From: Rhodospirillaceae bacterium
GTDB taxonomy: Bacteria > Pseudomonadota > Alphaproteobacteria > UBA6615
Assembly: GCA_002713365.1 (NCBI GenBank)
Contig: PASR01000007.1
Location: 9,323-62,266, forward strand
DNA: 52,944 nucleotides
Reading direction: 5' to 3'
Shown here piece after piece: positions 25,273 through 35,019 of this stretch. A model generated the notes under the pieces. That model ran no database searches. It saw only the letters and a list, made by a program, of their open reading frames with translations, and had not been told where the DNA came from. Numbering within the stretch: the first letter of the stretch is position 1; each line of letters opens with the position of its first letter. A program made the translations under genes and the position numbers.

Positions 25273-26151
25273 TTAATCAAGTTCAATCGTATTTTTTAAA
25301 ATACCTATATTAGTGATTTCGACTTCTACCGTGTCCCCGCTCTTCATCCAAAGCGGCGGTTGTCTAGCGTGCCCAACCCCGCTTGGTGTCCCAGTAACTA
25401 TTATATCTCCGGGATATATTTCTATAAAAGTGGATATATATGAAATTAAATCAGGTATTTTAAATATTAGGTCTGCAACACTTTCATGCTGTACTACTGA
25501 TCCATTAAGGCGTGTCTCTAAAACTAGAGAATCTGGATTTAGTATCTCGTCGGAGGTTACCATGCATGGCCCAAAAGCACCGGAATGGAAGAAGTTTTTC
25601 CCCTGTAAGTACGTAGTTGAATGTCTTTGCCAATCTCTTACAGATCCTTCATTGTAGCAGCTATAACCGGCAACAAATTGCATTGCTTCTTCTTTTTTAA
25701 CTCTTCTACCTTTTCTACCTATTATTACGGCTAATTCACCTTCATAATCCAATTGAGAAGATTCGCGCGGTAATAGAATAGCTTGGCCGTCACCCACATG
25801 ACTTTCTGGCCATCTAGGAAACAAGATAGGGGTATCTGGAATTTGGTTTCCGGTTTCTGATGCATGTTTTTGATAATTTAACCCTACGCAAATTATTTTC
25901 TTCGGATTTGTGATGGGGGGTAATAGCTGAATATCCTTTATGGGATAATCAGATGTCTTTCCTCCACCTCCGCCAAAACCAGTATTTAAGTAATTTTTTA
26001 CCTTTTCTTGCATGGATATATCGCAGGATAGAAAATCACGTAATGTTGGAATATCTTTAATAAATTCTGCCCCCAGATCAATAATTCCACCATCTGGTCC
26101 GTAAGTTCCCCAGGAACTCCTATTTACATGAATAAAACTAATGTATTTCAT
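25273..26151 (-). CDS. Fumarylacetoacetate hydrolase (FAH) family protein
   Basis: 292 residues. The C-terminal FAH domain begins at PKKIICVGLNYQKHASE and continues with the metal-binding YEGELAVIIGRKG (Glu, Glu), GYSCYNEGSVRDWQ (Asp) and GTPSGVG loop. These are the residues used for Mg-dependent C-C hydrolysis, decarboxylation or hydration of 2-oxo acids, as in fumarylpyruvate hydrolase and 2-hydroxyhepta-2,4-diene-1,7-dioate isomerase. It is convergent with the dehydrogenase, separated by under 10 bp. The position beside a VOC dioxygenase fits the lower steps of ring cleavage. Confidence 0.87.
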   Translation of the reverse strand: MKYISFIHVNRSSWGTYGPDGGIIDLGAEFIKDIPTLRDFLSCDISMQEKVKNYLNTGFGGGGGKTSDYPIKDIQLLPPITNPKKIICVGLNYQKHASETGNQIPDTPILFPRWPESHVGDGQAILLPRESSQLDYEGELAVIIGRKGRRVKKEEAMQFVAGYSCYNEGSVRDWQRHSTTYLQGKNFFHSGAFGPCMVTSDEILNPDSLVLETRLNGSVVQHESVADLIFKIPDLISYISTFIEIYPGDIIVTGTPSGVGHARQPPLWMKSGDTVEVEITNIGILKNTIELD

Positions 26152-26318
26152 ATCTTTACCCGCGTTAATTAATGTAAAATGTGAAACGTACTATTTAAAT
26201 TATTTATGATCTTTATACCTATTAAAAATATATTCATTTTAAGAAACTAATAAATTATATTAAACCTGCTATATTATCTCAAATAATCTGTATTAATGAT
26301 TAACAAGGAGTATTGCTA

Positions 26319-26909
26319 ATGGAAGTGGCTTCTAAAGTTCCCGAACCAAATAAAATTATATCCCCTGCTAGATTTGCTCATATAGTACTTTATACCAAAA
26401 AGTTTAAGGAAATGGTGGACTGGTATTGTCATTTTCTAGGAGCCGAACTAACTGCTTCATCACAGGGGCTAGCTTTTATTACATATGATGATGAACACCA
26501 TAGGGTGGCTATTATTGAAAGGCCCGACTATAAAGACCGTGTTCCGGATACCATAGGCATGGCTCATTTTGCTTATTCTTACGATAGTTTGGAGGATATG
26601 ATAGAGCAATATAAGCGACTTAAAGCAACAAGAGTAATGCCTGTTAGAACTATCAACCATGGAGTTACAACTTCTCTATATTATCGTGATCCAGACGATA
26701 ATGCTGTAGAAATTCAAGTTGATAATTTTGAAAGCATAAGTGAGTTAAATGATTGGTTTGCTACGGGCGAGTTTAACAAAAATCCAATAGGTATAACGTT
26801 TGATTTTGAAGACATTATCAAGAGTTATAATTCTGGGGTGTCAGAAAAAGAACTAAAACAACCAAGAAAAGGTTCGGCGGCTAAACTCATGGAAGCATCT
26901 GATAGATGA
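26319..26909 (+). CDS. VOC-family extradiol dioxygenase-like protein
   Basis: 196 residues from the ATG at 26319, with AAGGAG eight bases upstream. The vicinal-oxygen-chelate fold starts at RFAHIVLYTKKFKEMVDWY. A complete facial triad can be laid out: His21 (FAHIV), His83 (MAHFAY) and Glu131 (AVEIQV). The spacing of 62 and 48 is close to extradiol dioxygenases such as BphC (64 and 50). This points to Fe(II)-dependent catechol-type ring opening rather than glyoxalase. It is one domain shorter than BphC, like small one-domain extradiol enzymes. The next gene follows after 26 bp. Confidence 0.8.
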   Translation: MEVASKVPEPNKIISPARFAHIVLYTKKFKEMVDWYCHFLGAELTASSQGLAFITYDDEHHRVAIIERPDYKDRVPDTIGMAHFAYSYDSLEDMIEQYKRLKATRVMPVRTINHGVTTSLYYRDPDDNAVEIQVDNFESISELNDWFATGEFNKNPIGITFDFEDIIKSYNSGVSEKELKQPRKGSAAKLMEASDR

Positions 26910-26935
26910 TCCGTTTAATTTAAGGGAATATAATT

Positions 26936-27931
26936 ATGGGTATGCTTATAGATGGGAATTGGTATGAAGATGAAAAAGCAGCCTCATTACGAGAAGTAAG
27001 CGCTAGTGGAAATTTTGTAAGAACTGAAAGTCAGTTTCGTAACTGGATAACAAAAGATGGCTCAGCTGGTCCAACAGGTGAGTCGGGATATATAGCCGAG
27101 CCTGATCGCTACCACCTTTATGTAGCTCACACGTGTCCATGGGCTCACCGTGCATTAATATTCCTAAACTTAAAAAAATTGAATCAAATAATATCTGTTT
27201 CGTATGCTATTCCTGGCCGTCATCTAGGTGGATGGAATTTCAGAGAAGACCCGGAATTTCCTGATTGCACACCAGATTATGTAAATGGTTTTCAGTATTT
27301 ACATCAAGCTTATACATCATCACAAAATCAATATACAGGTAAAGTAACTGTACCTACGATTTGGGATAAAAAGACCAAACAAGTAGTTAATAATGAATCA
27401 TCTGAAATTATCCGTATGCTTAATAGTTCTTTTAACTCTTATACGGAATCTCAAATAGATTATTATCCAAACGAACTACATTCTGAAATAGATTCAATAA
27501 ATGATATTGTATATAATAATATCAATAATGGTGTTTATCGGTGTGGTTTTGCTACATCTCAATCGGCCTATGATAAATCTGTTAAATTATTATTTGATTC
27601 TTTAGATATGATTGAAAAGAAATTAAAGGAACAGCCTTATTTAACAGGAGATATAATAACAGAATCTGATTGGAGACTGTTTCCAACTTTAATACGATTT
27701 GATGCTTGTTACCATGGAGCCTTTAAATGCAATTTGCGTATGTTAAGGGATTATCCAAATCTTACGAATTATACTCGTCAGCTTTATCAGACACCTGGTA
27801 TATCCAAGACTTTTAATTTTTCATACGCTAAGAAGAACTACTATGGAATTGAAAGAATAAACCCTAATGGAATAGTACCTCTGGGTCCTTACAATATTGA
27901 GGAGTTTTACAATAAGCCTCATGATCGCTAA
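26936..27931 (+). CDS. Glutathione S-transferase, glutathionyl-hydroquinone reductase type
   Basis: 331 residues, the length of the YqjG/PcpF/Xi-class enzymes. The catalytic Cys67 sits in HTCPWAHRALIF, the class signature. An extended insert before the thioredoxin strand and GRHLGGWNFREDPEFPDCTPD complete the pattern. The C-terminal helical domain has DWRLFPTLIRFDACYHGAFKC. These enzymes remove glutathione from glutathionyl-hydroquinones made during aromatic breakdown, with a disulfide step at the Cys. Its place between the dioxygenase and the decarboxylase-like gene agrees with that. Confidence 0.9.
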   Translation: MGMLIDGNWYEDEKAASLREVSASGNFVRTESQFRNWITKDGSAGPTGESGYIAEPDRYHLYVAHTCPWAHRALIFLNLKKLNQIISVSYAIPGRHLGGWNFREDPEFPDCTPDYVNGFQYLHQAYTSSQNQYTGKVTVPTIWDKKTKQVVNNESSEIIRMLNSSFNSYTESQIDYYPNELHSEIDSINDIVYNNINNGVYRCGFATSQSAYDKSVKLLFDSLDMIEKKLKEQPYLTGDIITESDWRLFPTLIRFDACYHGAFKCNLRMLRDYPNLTNYTRQLYQTPGISKTFNFSYAKKNYYGIERINPNGIVPLGPYNIEEFYNKPHDR

Positions 27932-27968
27932 TCCAGCGATTAGGATAAATTGGAGTATAGATAATACA

Positions 27969-28346
27969 ATGGATAAATCTCGTTTTGATAAGGGCCTCGC
28001 TGCCCGTAGAGAAGTACTTGGTGAAAAGTATGTTGATCAAGCTTTTGAAAATATGGATGATTTTGATAGGGATTTTCAAGAACAATTTGTTACTGAGTTC
28101 GGGTGGGGTGGAACTTGGGCAAGAGGGGGCTTGGAGAGAAGAGAAAGAAGTATTTTAAACCTGGGTATGTTGGCAGCATTAGGGCGATTAACAGAATTTG
28201 AAACTCATTTTAGAGGAGCTATTAAAAATAATATAAGCCAAGATGAATTAAGAGAAATTTTGCTGCAGATCACAGCATATTGTGGCATACCAATGGGCGT
28301 GGAGGTTTTTCGAATTGCTAAGCGTGTTATTAACGAAAAAAAATAG
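27969..28346 (+). CDS. 4-carboxymuconolactone decarboxylase (CMD) family protein
   Basis: 125 residues from the ATG at 27969 (MDKSRFDKGLAARREVLGEKY, the typical family start). All-helical AhpD/CMD fold with ERRERSILNLGMLAALGR and the active-site helix HFRGAIKNNISQDELREILLQ split by ITAYCGIPMGVE. In the beta-ketoadipate pathway CMD decarboxylates 4-carboxymuconolactone, but small relatives have other roles. No CxxC of AhpD-type peroxidases is present, so a redox role is unlikely. Last plus-strand gene of the cluster, 38 bp after the GST. Confidence 0.87.
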   Translation: MDKSRFDKGLAARREVLGEKYVDQAFENMDDFDRDFQEQFVTEFGWGGTWARGGLERRERSILNLGMLAALGRLTEFETHFRGAIKNNISQDELREILLQITAYCGIPMGVEVFRIAKRVINEKK

Positions 28347-28388
28347 TCCTTTCTAATTTATATATTGATTAATATTACCTCTAGAAGT

Positions 28389-29726
28389 TCAACGATTTAA
28401 AAAATCTGGAATGTGGTCACCCATACCTGTTTCTAGATTTTCAGTTTTTTCATTATTGTGTTTCTTATTTTTTCTTTCTTTTTTCTGCTTGTCACTTTTA
28501 TTGGATTGAGATTTTCTTTTTTTATTTTTGGTGGGCTTATCTTTATCAAAAGAATTAGTCACAGGAATACTCTTAATCGCTACATCTTTATTGCTTTTTG
28601 AAATATAATTGATCTCAGTATTTTCTATTTCATTGCCTATAAGTTTTTCTATTTGTTTAATGTATTTAGAATCTTCCTTAGTGGCTATTGTGAATGCATG
28701 ACCTTCACGACCGGCTCTACCAGTTCTTCCTATTCTGTGAACATAATCATCGGCATGAGTGGGAACATCGAAATTAAAAACATGGCTAAGATCGTTTATG
28801 TCTAGACCGCGGGCTGCTACGTCACTGGCAACTAAAATATTAATTTTACCTTCTCTGAATTCATTTAATGTGGATGTTCGGACTGATTGAGGTAGATCTC
28901 CATGAAGCGCTCTAGCATTAATTCTTTTTTTTCTTAATAATTGGTCAACAGACTTTACGTCTCTCTTTCGGTTACAAAATACTATAGCATTTTTTACCGA
29001 ATTATATTTTATCAAAGATTCTAACGTACTTTGTTTTTCTCTAATGCCTCCATTCACCATTACCAATCTTTGAGTTACTGTTTCAGCTGCGGAAGCTGCC
29101 GGAGCCACTTCTATTTTTTTGGGGTCCATCATATATGATTCTGTTAGCCTTTTAACCTCTTTAGGCATCGTTGCAGAAAACATGGCTGTTTGACGTAGTG
29201 GTGGTAATAACTTCATAATTTTTTCTACGTCGGGTATAAAACCCATATCAAGCATACGGTCAGCTTCATCAACTACTAATATTTTTATATCTGCTAGTAG
29301 TATTCTTCCACGTTCAAATTGATCTATTAATCTTCCAGGAGTTGCTATAAGAACGTCAACTCCTCTATTTAATTTATCATTTTGTTCAATAAAAGATACA
29401 CCACCAATGAGTAGTGCCATTGATAGTTTATGGTTTTTTCCATAAATATTGAAGTTCTCTGCTACCTGGGCAGCTAATTCACGTGTTGGTTCAAGTATGA
29501 GTGATCTTGGCATACGGGCTCTCGCTCGGCCGGCATTTAAGATTTCAATCATAGGCAAAGTAAAACCTGCTGTTTTACCAGTACCTGTTTGAGCTATTCC
29601 TAGTAAATCACGTCCCATTAGCAGATGCGGGATAGCTTGTTCTTGAATAGGAGTAGCGTCTGTGTACCCAGCATTCGCAATCGCGTCTAGTAAATCACGG
29701 CTGAGACCTAATTCATCAAATTTCAT
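28389..29726 (-). CDS. DEAD-box ATP-dependent RNA helicase (RhlE-like)
   Basis: 445 residues. RNA unwinding for ribosome assembly and mRNA turnover. The Q motif region is TPIQEQAI, Walker A is AQTGTGKT (45-52), then PTRELA, DEAD at 153-156, SAT at 184-186, and the C-terminal motifs ARGLDI and HRIGRTGRAGREG. The last 75 residues are very rich in Lys, Asn and Asp, an RNA-binding tail like that of RhlE proteins. Convergent with the CMD gene, 42 bp apart. RhlE is more likely than DeaD by length, but the exact subgroup is uncertain. Confidence 0.93.
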   Translation of the reverse strand: MKFDELGLSRDLLDAIANAGYTDATPIQEQAIPHLLMGRDLLGIAQTGTGKTAGFTLPMIEILNAGRARARMPRSLILEPTRELAAQVAENFNIYGKNHKLSMALLIGGVSFIEQNDKLNRGVDVLIATPGRLIDQFERGRILLADIKILVVDEADRMLDMGFIPDVEKIMKLLPPLRQTAMFSATMPKEVKRLTESYMMDPKKIEVAPAASAAETVTQRLVMVNGGIREKQSTLESLIKYNSVKNAIVFCNRKRDVKSVDQLLRKKRINARALHGDLPQSVRTSTLNEFREGKINILVASDVAARGLDINDLSHVFNFDVPTHADDYVHRIGRTGRAGREGHAFTIATKEDSKYIKQIEKLIGNEIENTEINYISKSNKDVAIKSIPVTNSFDKDKPTKNKKRKSQSNKSDKQKKERKNKKHNNEKTENLETGMGDHIPDFLNR

Positions 29727-29927
29727 ATGGTTTTTCTAACTTAGACATATATTTTTTTTATCTATTAAAATATTTTATAATTACATAATATTGGTTAAAC
29801 AAATAAATACTAATTACTTCTAAAGTAAATAAATCTTGTTTAGTTTGTTACGTCTCAAAAAACTATAAGAAAATTAAATTTATTATATTTAAGTTTCTAT
29901 ATTATTTTCCGATAGTTAAACTTAAGA

Positions 29928-31961
29928 CTAGACATCTATGTCATCTACGAAACGAGCATTTTTCTGAATGTAATTAAACCTTTTTTCCGGTTTTCGACCC
30001 ATTAGTTGTTCTACTAATTGAGACGTAGCTTTAGCTTCATCCACTCCAATCTTATCTTCAGTTGATGCTTTAGGAAGGGTCACTCTTATCAAGGTCCGTT
30101 TCGAAGGGCTCATAGTAGTGTCCTTAAGCTGTGATGGAGGCATTTCACCAAGCCCTTTAAATCTACTAATCTCCACTTTGCCCGATCCTGAAAACTCAGA
30201 ATTCATGAGCATTTCTCTTTCGTTGTCATCAATAGCATATTGAATATTTCCTCTACGAGACAATCTGTAGAGCGGGGGGACCGCTAGGTAGAGATGACCG
30301 TCTGTAACTAATTGTGGCATTTCACGATAGAAGAAAGTCATAAGTAATGAAGCTATATGTGCTCCATCTACATCTGCGTCAGTCATTATTATGATGCGTT
30401 CATATCTAAGCTTTGATATATCGAACTTTTTAGACGAACCACAACCTAAGGCTTGTATCAAATCACTTAATTCTTGATTAGACGCAAGTTTATCAGCTGT
30501 TGCGCTAGCAACATTTAAAATTTTTCCCCTTAGTGGTAATATGGCTTGAGTTTCTCTATTACGTGCTTGTTTTGCCGAACCTCCTGCACTATCACCTTCA
30601 ACAATAAATAACTCTGTATCATCGGCTGTTTTACGAGAACAATCGGCAAGTTTCCCTGGCAGTTTTACTTTTCTAGTAGCAGTTTTTCTTACTAAATCTC
30701 TATCTTCTTTCCTACGAAGCCTTTGTTCAGCACGTTCAATTGTCCAATCTAGTAATATGTCAGCAGTTTCTCTATCTGATGATAAAAATAGGTCAAAATG
30801 ATCTTTTACTTGCGCTTCAACAACACGTGCGGCTTCTGGCATAGACAACTTTTCTTTTGTCTGACCTTGAAATTGTGGATTGGTAATAAACACTGATAGC
30901 ATTACCGATATACCATCAAATATATCTTCTCCACTTATCCGATTTGAGCGTCTATTATTAGTAAGTTCTCCATATCCTTTTAGGCCTTTAGTCAGGGCAG
31001 CTTTAACACCTGTCACATGACTTCCTCCGTCAACTGTTGATACAGTGTTACAATAGGAATTAATAAAACCTTCACCATCAGAAGGCCAACATATTGCCCA
31101 TTCGACATGACCTTTGGTGGAGTTAAGGTCGGCTCGCCCACTAAATATTGTAGCCCCTACAATAGTTCGATTGTCGATGATTGTTCGCAAATAATCTATT
31201 ATACCACCGGGAAAGTGCAAGACTTCTTGCGAAGGTAAATCAGAATTAGTAATTAAGTCATTTGAGCATGACCAACGAATTTTAACCCCTCTGAATAGAT
31301 AGGCTTTTGAACGAGCCATTTCATACAATTTCTTGGGGTCAAACATAGCATTTTTACCAAAAATTTGTTTATCTGGAGAAAAGGCTATCAATGTTCCTCT
31401 GCGATTTGATGAAGCTTTTACATTAATGAGTTTTGATTTGGGAATACCTCGCTCATAGTCTTGAGACCAAACTTTCTTATCTCGGATAACTTCAACATGA
31501 AGTTTATCACTTAAAGCATTTACTACGCTTATGCCTACTCCATTAAGGCCACCTGATGTTTCATAGACTTTATTGTTAAATTTTCCACCTGAATGTAAAG
31601 TTGTTAGTATTACCTCTAGGGCCGATTTTTTTTTAAATTTTGGATGAGAGTCAATTGGAATTCCTCGTCCATTATCTGTAACAGTTAGAGTACCAGATTC
31701 ATCCAGGTCCACATTTATGCGATCTGCATATCCAGCTACAGCTTCGTCCATTGCATTATCTATTACTTCGGCTGCAAGATGATGCAGAGCTCGATTGTCG
31801 GTTCCACCAATATACATTCCAGGTCTTTTTCTAACTGGCTCAAGGCCTTCTAACACCTCAATATCTCTAGCTGAGTAGCTTGCTTGTGCTGAGTTTGACT
31901 TCTGGTTAAAGTCATCTTTAGCATTTTCAAACAAGTCGTCTATGTTTTTTTTATTTGCCAT
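29928..31961 (-). CDS. parE: DNA topoisomerase IV subunit B (ParE)
   Basis: 677 residues, the alphaproteobacterial ParE length. ATPase subunit that, with ParC, unlinks daughter chromosomes. The GHKL ATP-binding motifs are EVIDNAMDEAVAG and DNGRGIPIDSHPK, then GLNGVGISVVNALS. The TOPRIM domain has EGDSAGGSAKQARNRETQAILPLRG split by ILNV, and MTDADVDGAHI. GyrB is excluded as the better name because the length is short (GyrB is about 800) and the EGDSAGGSAKQARNR variant is ParE-like. Upstream (29727-29927 on the other side) is 200 bp of featureless AT-rich DNA. Confidence 0.93.
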   Translation of the reverse strand: MANKKNIDDLFENAKDDFNQKSNSAQASYSARDIEVLEGLEPVRKRPGMYIGGTDNRALHHLAAEVIDNAMDEAVAGYADRINVDLDESGTLTVTDNGRGIPIDSHPKFKKKSALEVILTTLHSGGKFNNKVYETSGGLNGVGISVVNALSDKLHVEVIRDKKVWSQDYERGIPKSKLINVKASSNRRGTLIAFSPDKQIFGKNAMFDPKKLYEMARSKAYLFRGVKIRWSCSNDLITNSDLPSQEVLHFPGGIIDYLRTIIDNRTIVGATIFSGRADLNSTKGHVEWAICWPSDGEGFINSYCNTVSTVDGGSHVTGVKAALTKGLKGYGELTNNRRSNRISGEDIFDGISVMLSVFITNPQFQGQTKEKLSMPEAARVVEAQVKDHFDLFLSSDRETADILLDWTIERAEQRLRRKEDRDLVRKTATRKVKLPGKLADCSRKTADDTELFIVEGDSAGGSAKQARNRETQAILPLRGKILNVASATADKLASNQELSDLIQALGCGSSKKFDISKLRYERIIIMTDADVDGAHIASLLMTFFYREMPQLVTDGHLYLAVPPLYRLSRRGNIQYAIDDNEREMLMNSEFSGSGKVEISRFKGLGEMPPSQLKDTTMSPSKRTLIRVTLPKASTEDKIGVDEAKATSQLVEQLMGRKPEKRFNYIQKNARFVDDIDV

Positions 31962-32128
31962 AAATCATTTTACCAATTTTACCGAAAATTAGATGTAAAA
32001 TATAAATTAATTAGTAATTCTGTGTATTGTTTGCGCTTATTTATAAGATTCGCCAATAGTAAGGTTTCATAAGAGTTGATCATATATAGTAAATGTATAC
32101 TAAAATGTTAAAATAGAATGATGCAGTT

Positions 32129-32920
32129 ATGATTAATACAAAGGCAGCAAATCCTGGTCCGGGGTATTCTAATAATCCAGATTATATAGTAAATTATGAA
32201 GCTAGTCCTAAACGGATAAGAGTAGTCTATAAAGAAGAAGTAATTGTAGATGCGACAGACGCTTTAATTTTATATGAATCTAACCATGTGCCAATTTATT
32301 ATTTTCCACGTAATAGTGTTGATTTTAATAAACTTATACCATCAGATCATCTTACAAATTGTCCTTTTAAAGGTAATGCTAGTTACTATTCTATTATTGT
32401 TAATGATTATAAATCGGAAAATGCTGTTTGGTCTTATGAAAATCCGTTTGATGAAATATTAGGAATAAAAAATTATGTAGCTTTCTATTGGAATAAAGTT
32501 GATCATTGGTATGAAGAAGATGAAGAAGTATTTGTACACGCACGAAATCCGAGAGTTCGTATTGATATATTGAATAGCTCAAGAAAAGTAAGGGTTTTAA
32601 TTAATAATGAAGTTTTAGCCGAAACTGTTAGAGCAAAATTTTTAATAGAAACAAATCATCCGACTCGCTACTACATTCCTAGAGATGATGTGGCTATTCA
32701 ATTGTTACCATCATCAACTATTACCTACTGTCCTTATAAGGGAAAAGCCAGATATTATTCTATTAGAGTTGGGGACGTAATGTATAAAGATATTGTTTGG
32801 TTTTACCAGGACCCTGTGTCTGAGAGCGATAAAATTAAAAATTATCTATGTTTTTATGATGAAAAGGTAGACGAAATTTCTGTAGATTATCATTCTGAGA
32901 TTCAATATGGCCCGAAGTAA
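32129..32920 (+). CDS. Tandem DUF427-domain protein
   Basis: 263 residues. Two copies of the DUF427 beta-rich domain. The first runs from KRIRVVYKEEVIVDATDALIL to IKNYVAFYWNKVD. The second runs from RKVRVLINNEVLAETVRAKFL to IKNYLCFYDEKVD. Both carry NHPxRYYxPRxDV-type and CPFKGxAxYYSI / CPYKGKARYYSI motifs. DUF427 proteins occur widely as small cytoplasmic proteins of unknown biochemical role. A transcription terminator follows within 20 bp, shared with glnA on the other strand. Confidence 0.88.
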   Translation: MINTKAANPGPGYSNNPDYIVNYEASPKRIRVVYKEEVIVDATDALILYESNHVPIYYFPRNSVDFNKLIPSDHLTNCPFKGNASYYSIIVNDYKSENAVWSYENPFDEILGIKNYVAFYWNKVDHWYEEDEEVFVHARNPRVRIDILNSSRKVRVLINNEVLAETVRAKFLIETNHPTRYYIPRDDVAIQLLPSSTITYCPYKGKARYYSIRVGDVMYKDIVWFYQDPVSESDKIKNYLCFYDEKVDEISVDYHSEIQYGPK

Positions 32921-32942
32921 CAAACTAATAGTGGTAAATAAA

Positions 32943-32972
32943 AAGGCCCTAACAATAACTTGATAGGGCCTT
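32943..32972. terminator. Bidirectional terminator between the DUF427 gene and glnA
   Basis: A 9-bp perfect stem AAGGCCCTA/TAGGGCCTT with a 12-nt loop lies between two convergent genes. A-rich sequence precedes it and T-rich sequence follows (TTTTCTTTATTATT), so it can terminate in both directions. Confidence 0.85.
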
Positions 32973-32995
32973 ATGTGAGTTTTCTTTATTATTAT

Positions 32996-34405
32996 TTAAG
33001 ATGAATAATACATTTTAAACTCAATCGGATGTGGTGTTTGTTCGTATGCTAAGGTTTCTTCTTCCTTAAGTTCTATATACCCATCGATTTGTGTGTCCGT
33101 AAAAACATCACCTTTTTTTAGAAAATCTCTATCGGCGCTTAATGCTTCAATAGACTGTCTTAGAGATGCGGATACAGTAGGAACTCCAGCTAATTCTTCG
33201 GCAGATAAATCATATAGATCCTTATCCATTGGATCGCCTGGGTGAATTTTATTATCGATTCCGTCTAAGCCAGCCATTAACATTGCTGAAAATGCTAGAT
33301 AGGTATTTGCCATTGCGTCAGGAAAACGAACTTCTACTCTTTTGCCATTAGGACTGGTAGAGTAAGGAATACGGCAAGAAGCGGAGCGATTTCTAGCAGA
33401 ATAGGCTAAAAGCACAGGAGCTTCGAAGCCAGGTACTAATCTTTTATAACTATTCGTTGTAGGATTAGTAAATGCGTTTATAGCACGCGCGTGCTTAATT
33501 ATGCCGCCAATATAATAAAGAGCGGTTTCAGACAGGTCGGCATAACCAGAACCAGCAAACAGAGGTTTTCCATCTTTCCAGATGGATTGATGGACATGCA
33601 TGCCTGATCCGTTATCATCAAGAACTGGTTTTGGCATAAAGGTTGCTGTCTTACCGTATTGATGGGCTACCATTTGCACGCAATATTTATATATTTGTGT
33701 TTGGTCAGCTGTTGATACAAGAGTATTAAATTTTTGTCCAAGTTCATGCTGACTCGGAGCAACCTCGTGATGATGTTTCTCCATTTCCAGACCCATTTCA
33801 ATCATTTGGGTTACCATTTCAGCACGTATATCTGTCATTGAGTCTACTGGTGGAACAGGAAAATACCCACCTTTAATAGCAGGTCGATGCCCAAAGTTTC
33901 CCTCAGGAAATTCAGAGCCAGAATTATAAGGACCCTCTTCACTATCTATTTGATAAAAAGTTTGATTCATAGAAACATCGTATCTCACGTCATCAAATAT
34001 AAAAAATTCCGCTTCTGGTCCAAAATACGATGTATCTCCAGCTCCTGAGCTTCTCATATAGGCCTCTGCTTTTTTTGCAGTGCTTCTAGGATCGCGTTCA
34101 TATGGATCACCTGTTGATGGCTCAAGCACATCACAAAACATTATTAATTGAGGCTGAGCAGTAAAGGGGTCCATAACTGCAGTGGATGGGTCTGGCATCA
34201 AAGTCATGTCAGATTCATTTATTGCCTTCCATCCAGCAATAGATGATCCATCAAACATTATACCGTCAGTAAAAAAATCATCATTTATGGTTGATACATG
34301 TTGTGCTGTATGCTGCCATTTACCTCGTGGATCGGTGAAACGTAGATCTACGAATTGTACGTCATGCTCCTTCAGCATATCCATTACATTTTGGATATCG
34401 GACAT
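32996..34405 (-). CDS. glnA: Type I glutamine synthetase
   Basis: 469 residues. Dodecameric enzyme that makes glutamine from glutamate, ammonia and ATP. The catalytic motifs are FDGSSIAGW (51-59), [11 protein letters not shown], the [11 protein letters not shown] metal and ATP region at 211-221 and GSGMHVHQS near 267. The adenylylation site is Tyr398 in [11 protein letters not shown], so activity is probably controlled by GlnE. glnB lies 78 bp upstream on the same strand, the standard alphaproteobacterial glnB-glnA arrangement controlled by nitrogen status. Confidence 0.98.
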   Translation of the reverse strand: MSDIQNVMDMLKEHDVQFVDLRFTDPRGKWQHTAQHVSTINDDFFTDGIMFDGSSIAGWKAINESDMTLMPDPSTAVMDPFTAQPQLIMFCDVLEPSTGDPYERDPRSTAKKAEAYMRSSGAGDTSYFGPEAEFFIFDDVRYDVSMNQTFYQIDSEEGPYNSGSEFPEGNFGHRPAIKGGYFPVPPVDSMTDIRAEMVTQMIEMGLEMEKHHHEVAPSQHELGQKFNTLVSTADQTQIYKYCVQMVAHQYGKTATFMPKPVLDDNGSGMHVHQSIWKDGKPLFAGSGYADLSETALYYIGGIIKHARAINAFTNPTTNSYKRLVPGFEAPVLLAYSARNRSASCRIPYSTSPNGKRVEVRFPDAMANTYLAFSAMLMAGLDGIDNKIHPGDPMDKDLYDLSAEELAGVPTVSASLRQSIEALSADRDFLKKGDVFTDTQIDGYIELKEEETLAYEQTPHPIEFKMYYSS

Positions 34406-34483
34406 TATATGGTTACCCCTTATAAATATGTTAACTGAATCTATTAAAATTATTTTTATGCAAATATTTACACTAATTTAGTT

Positions 34484-34822
<339 letters not shown>

Positions 34823-35019
34823 CTATTTAATTTGTCCTAATATATTTAACTGATCGTATTTAAAGTCTTGTTAGGTTATATTTTATTATTGCAAAATTCA
34901 TGCCAAGTCCAAAACAACTGTTACTTTTGATATAATAACGAATAATTGATTAATTATCTTTGTTTCTAAATTATAATTGATTAATATATGTGCGCTATGC
35001 CTATTAATTAGGCGTTAAT

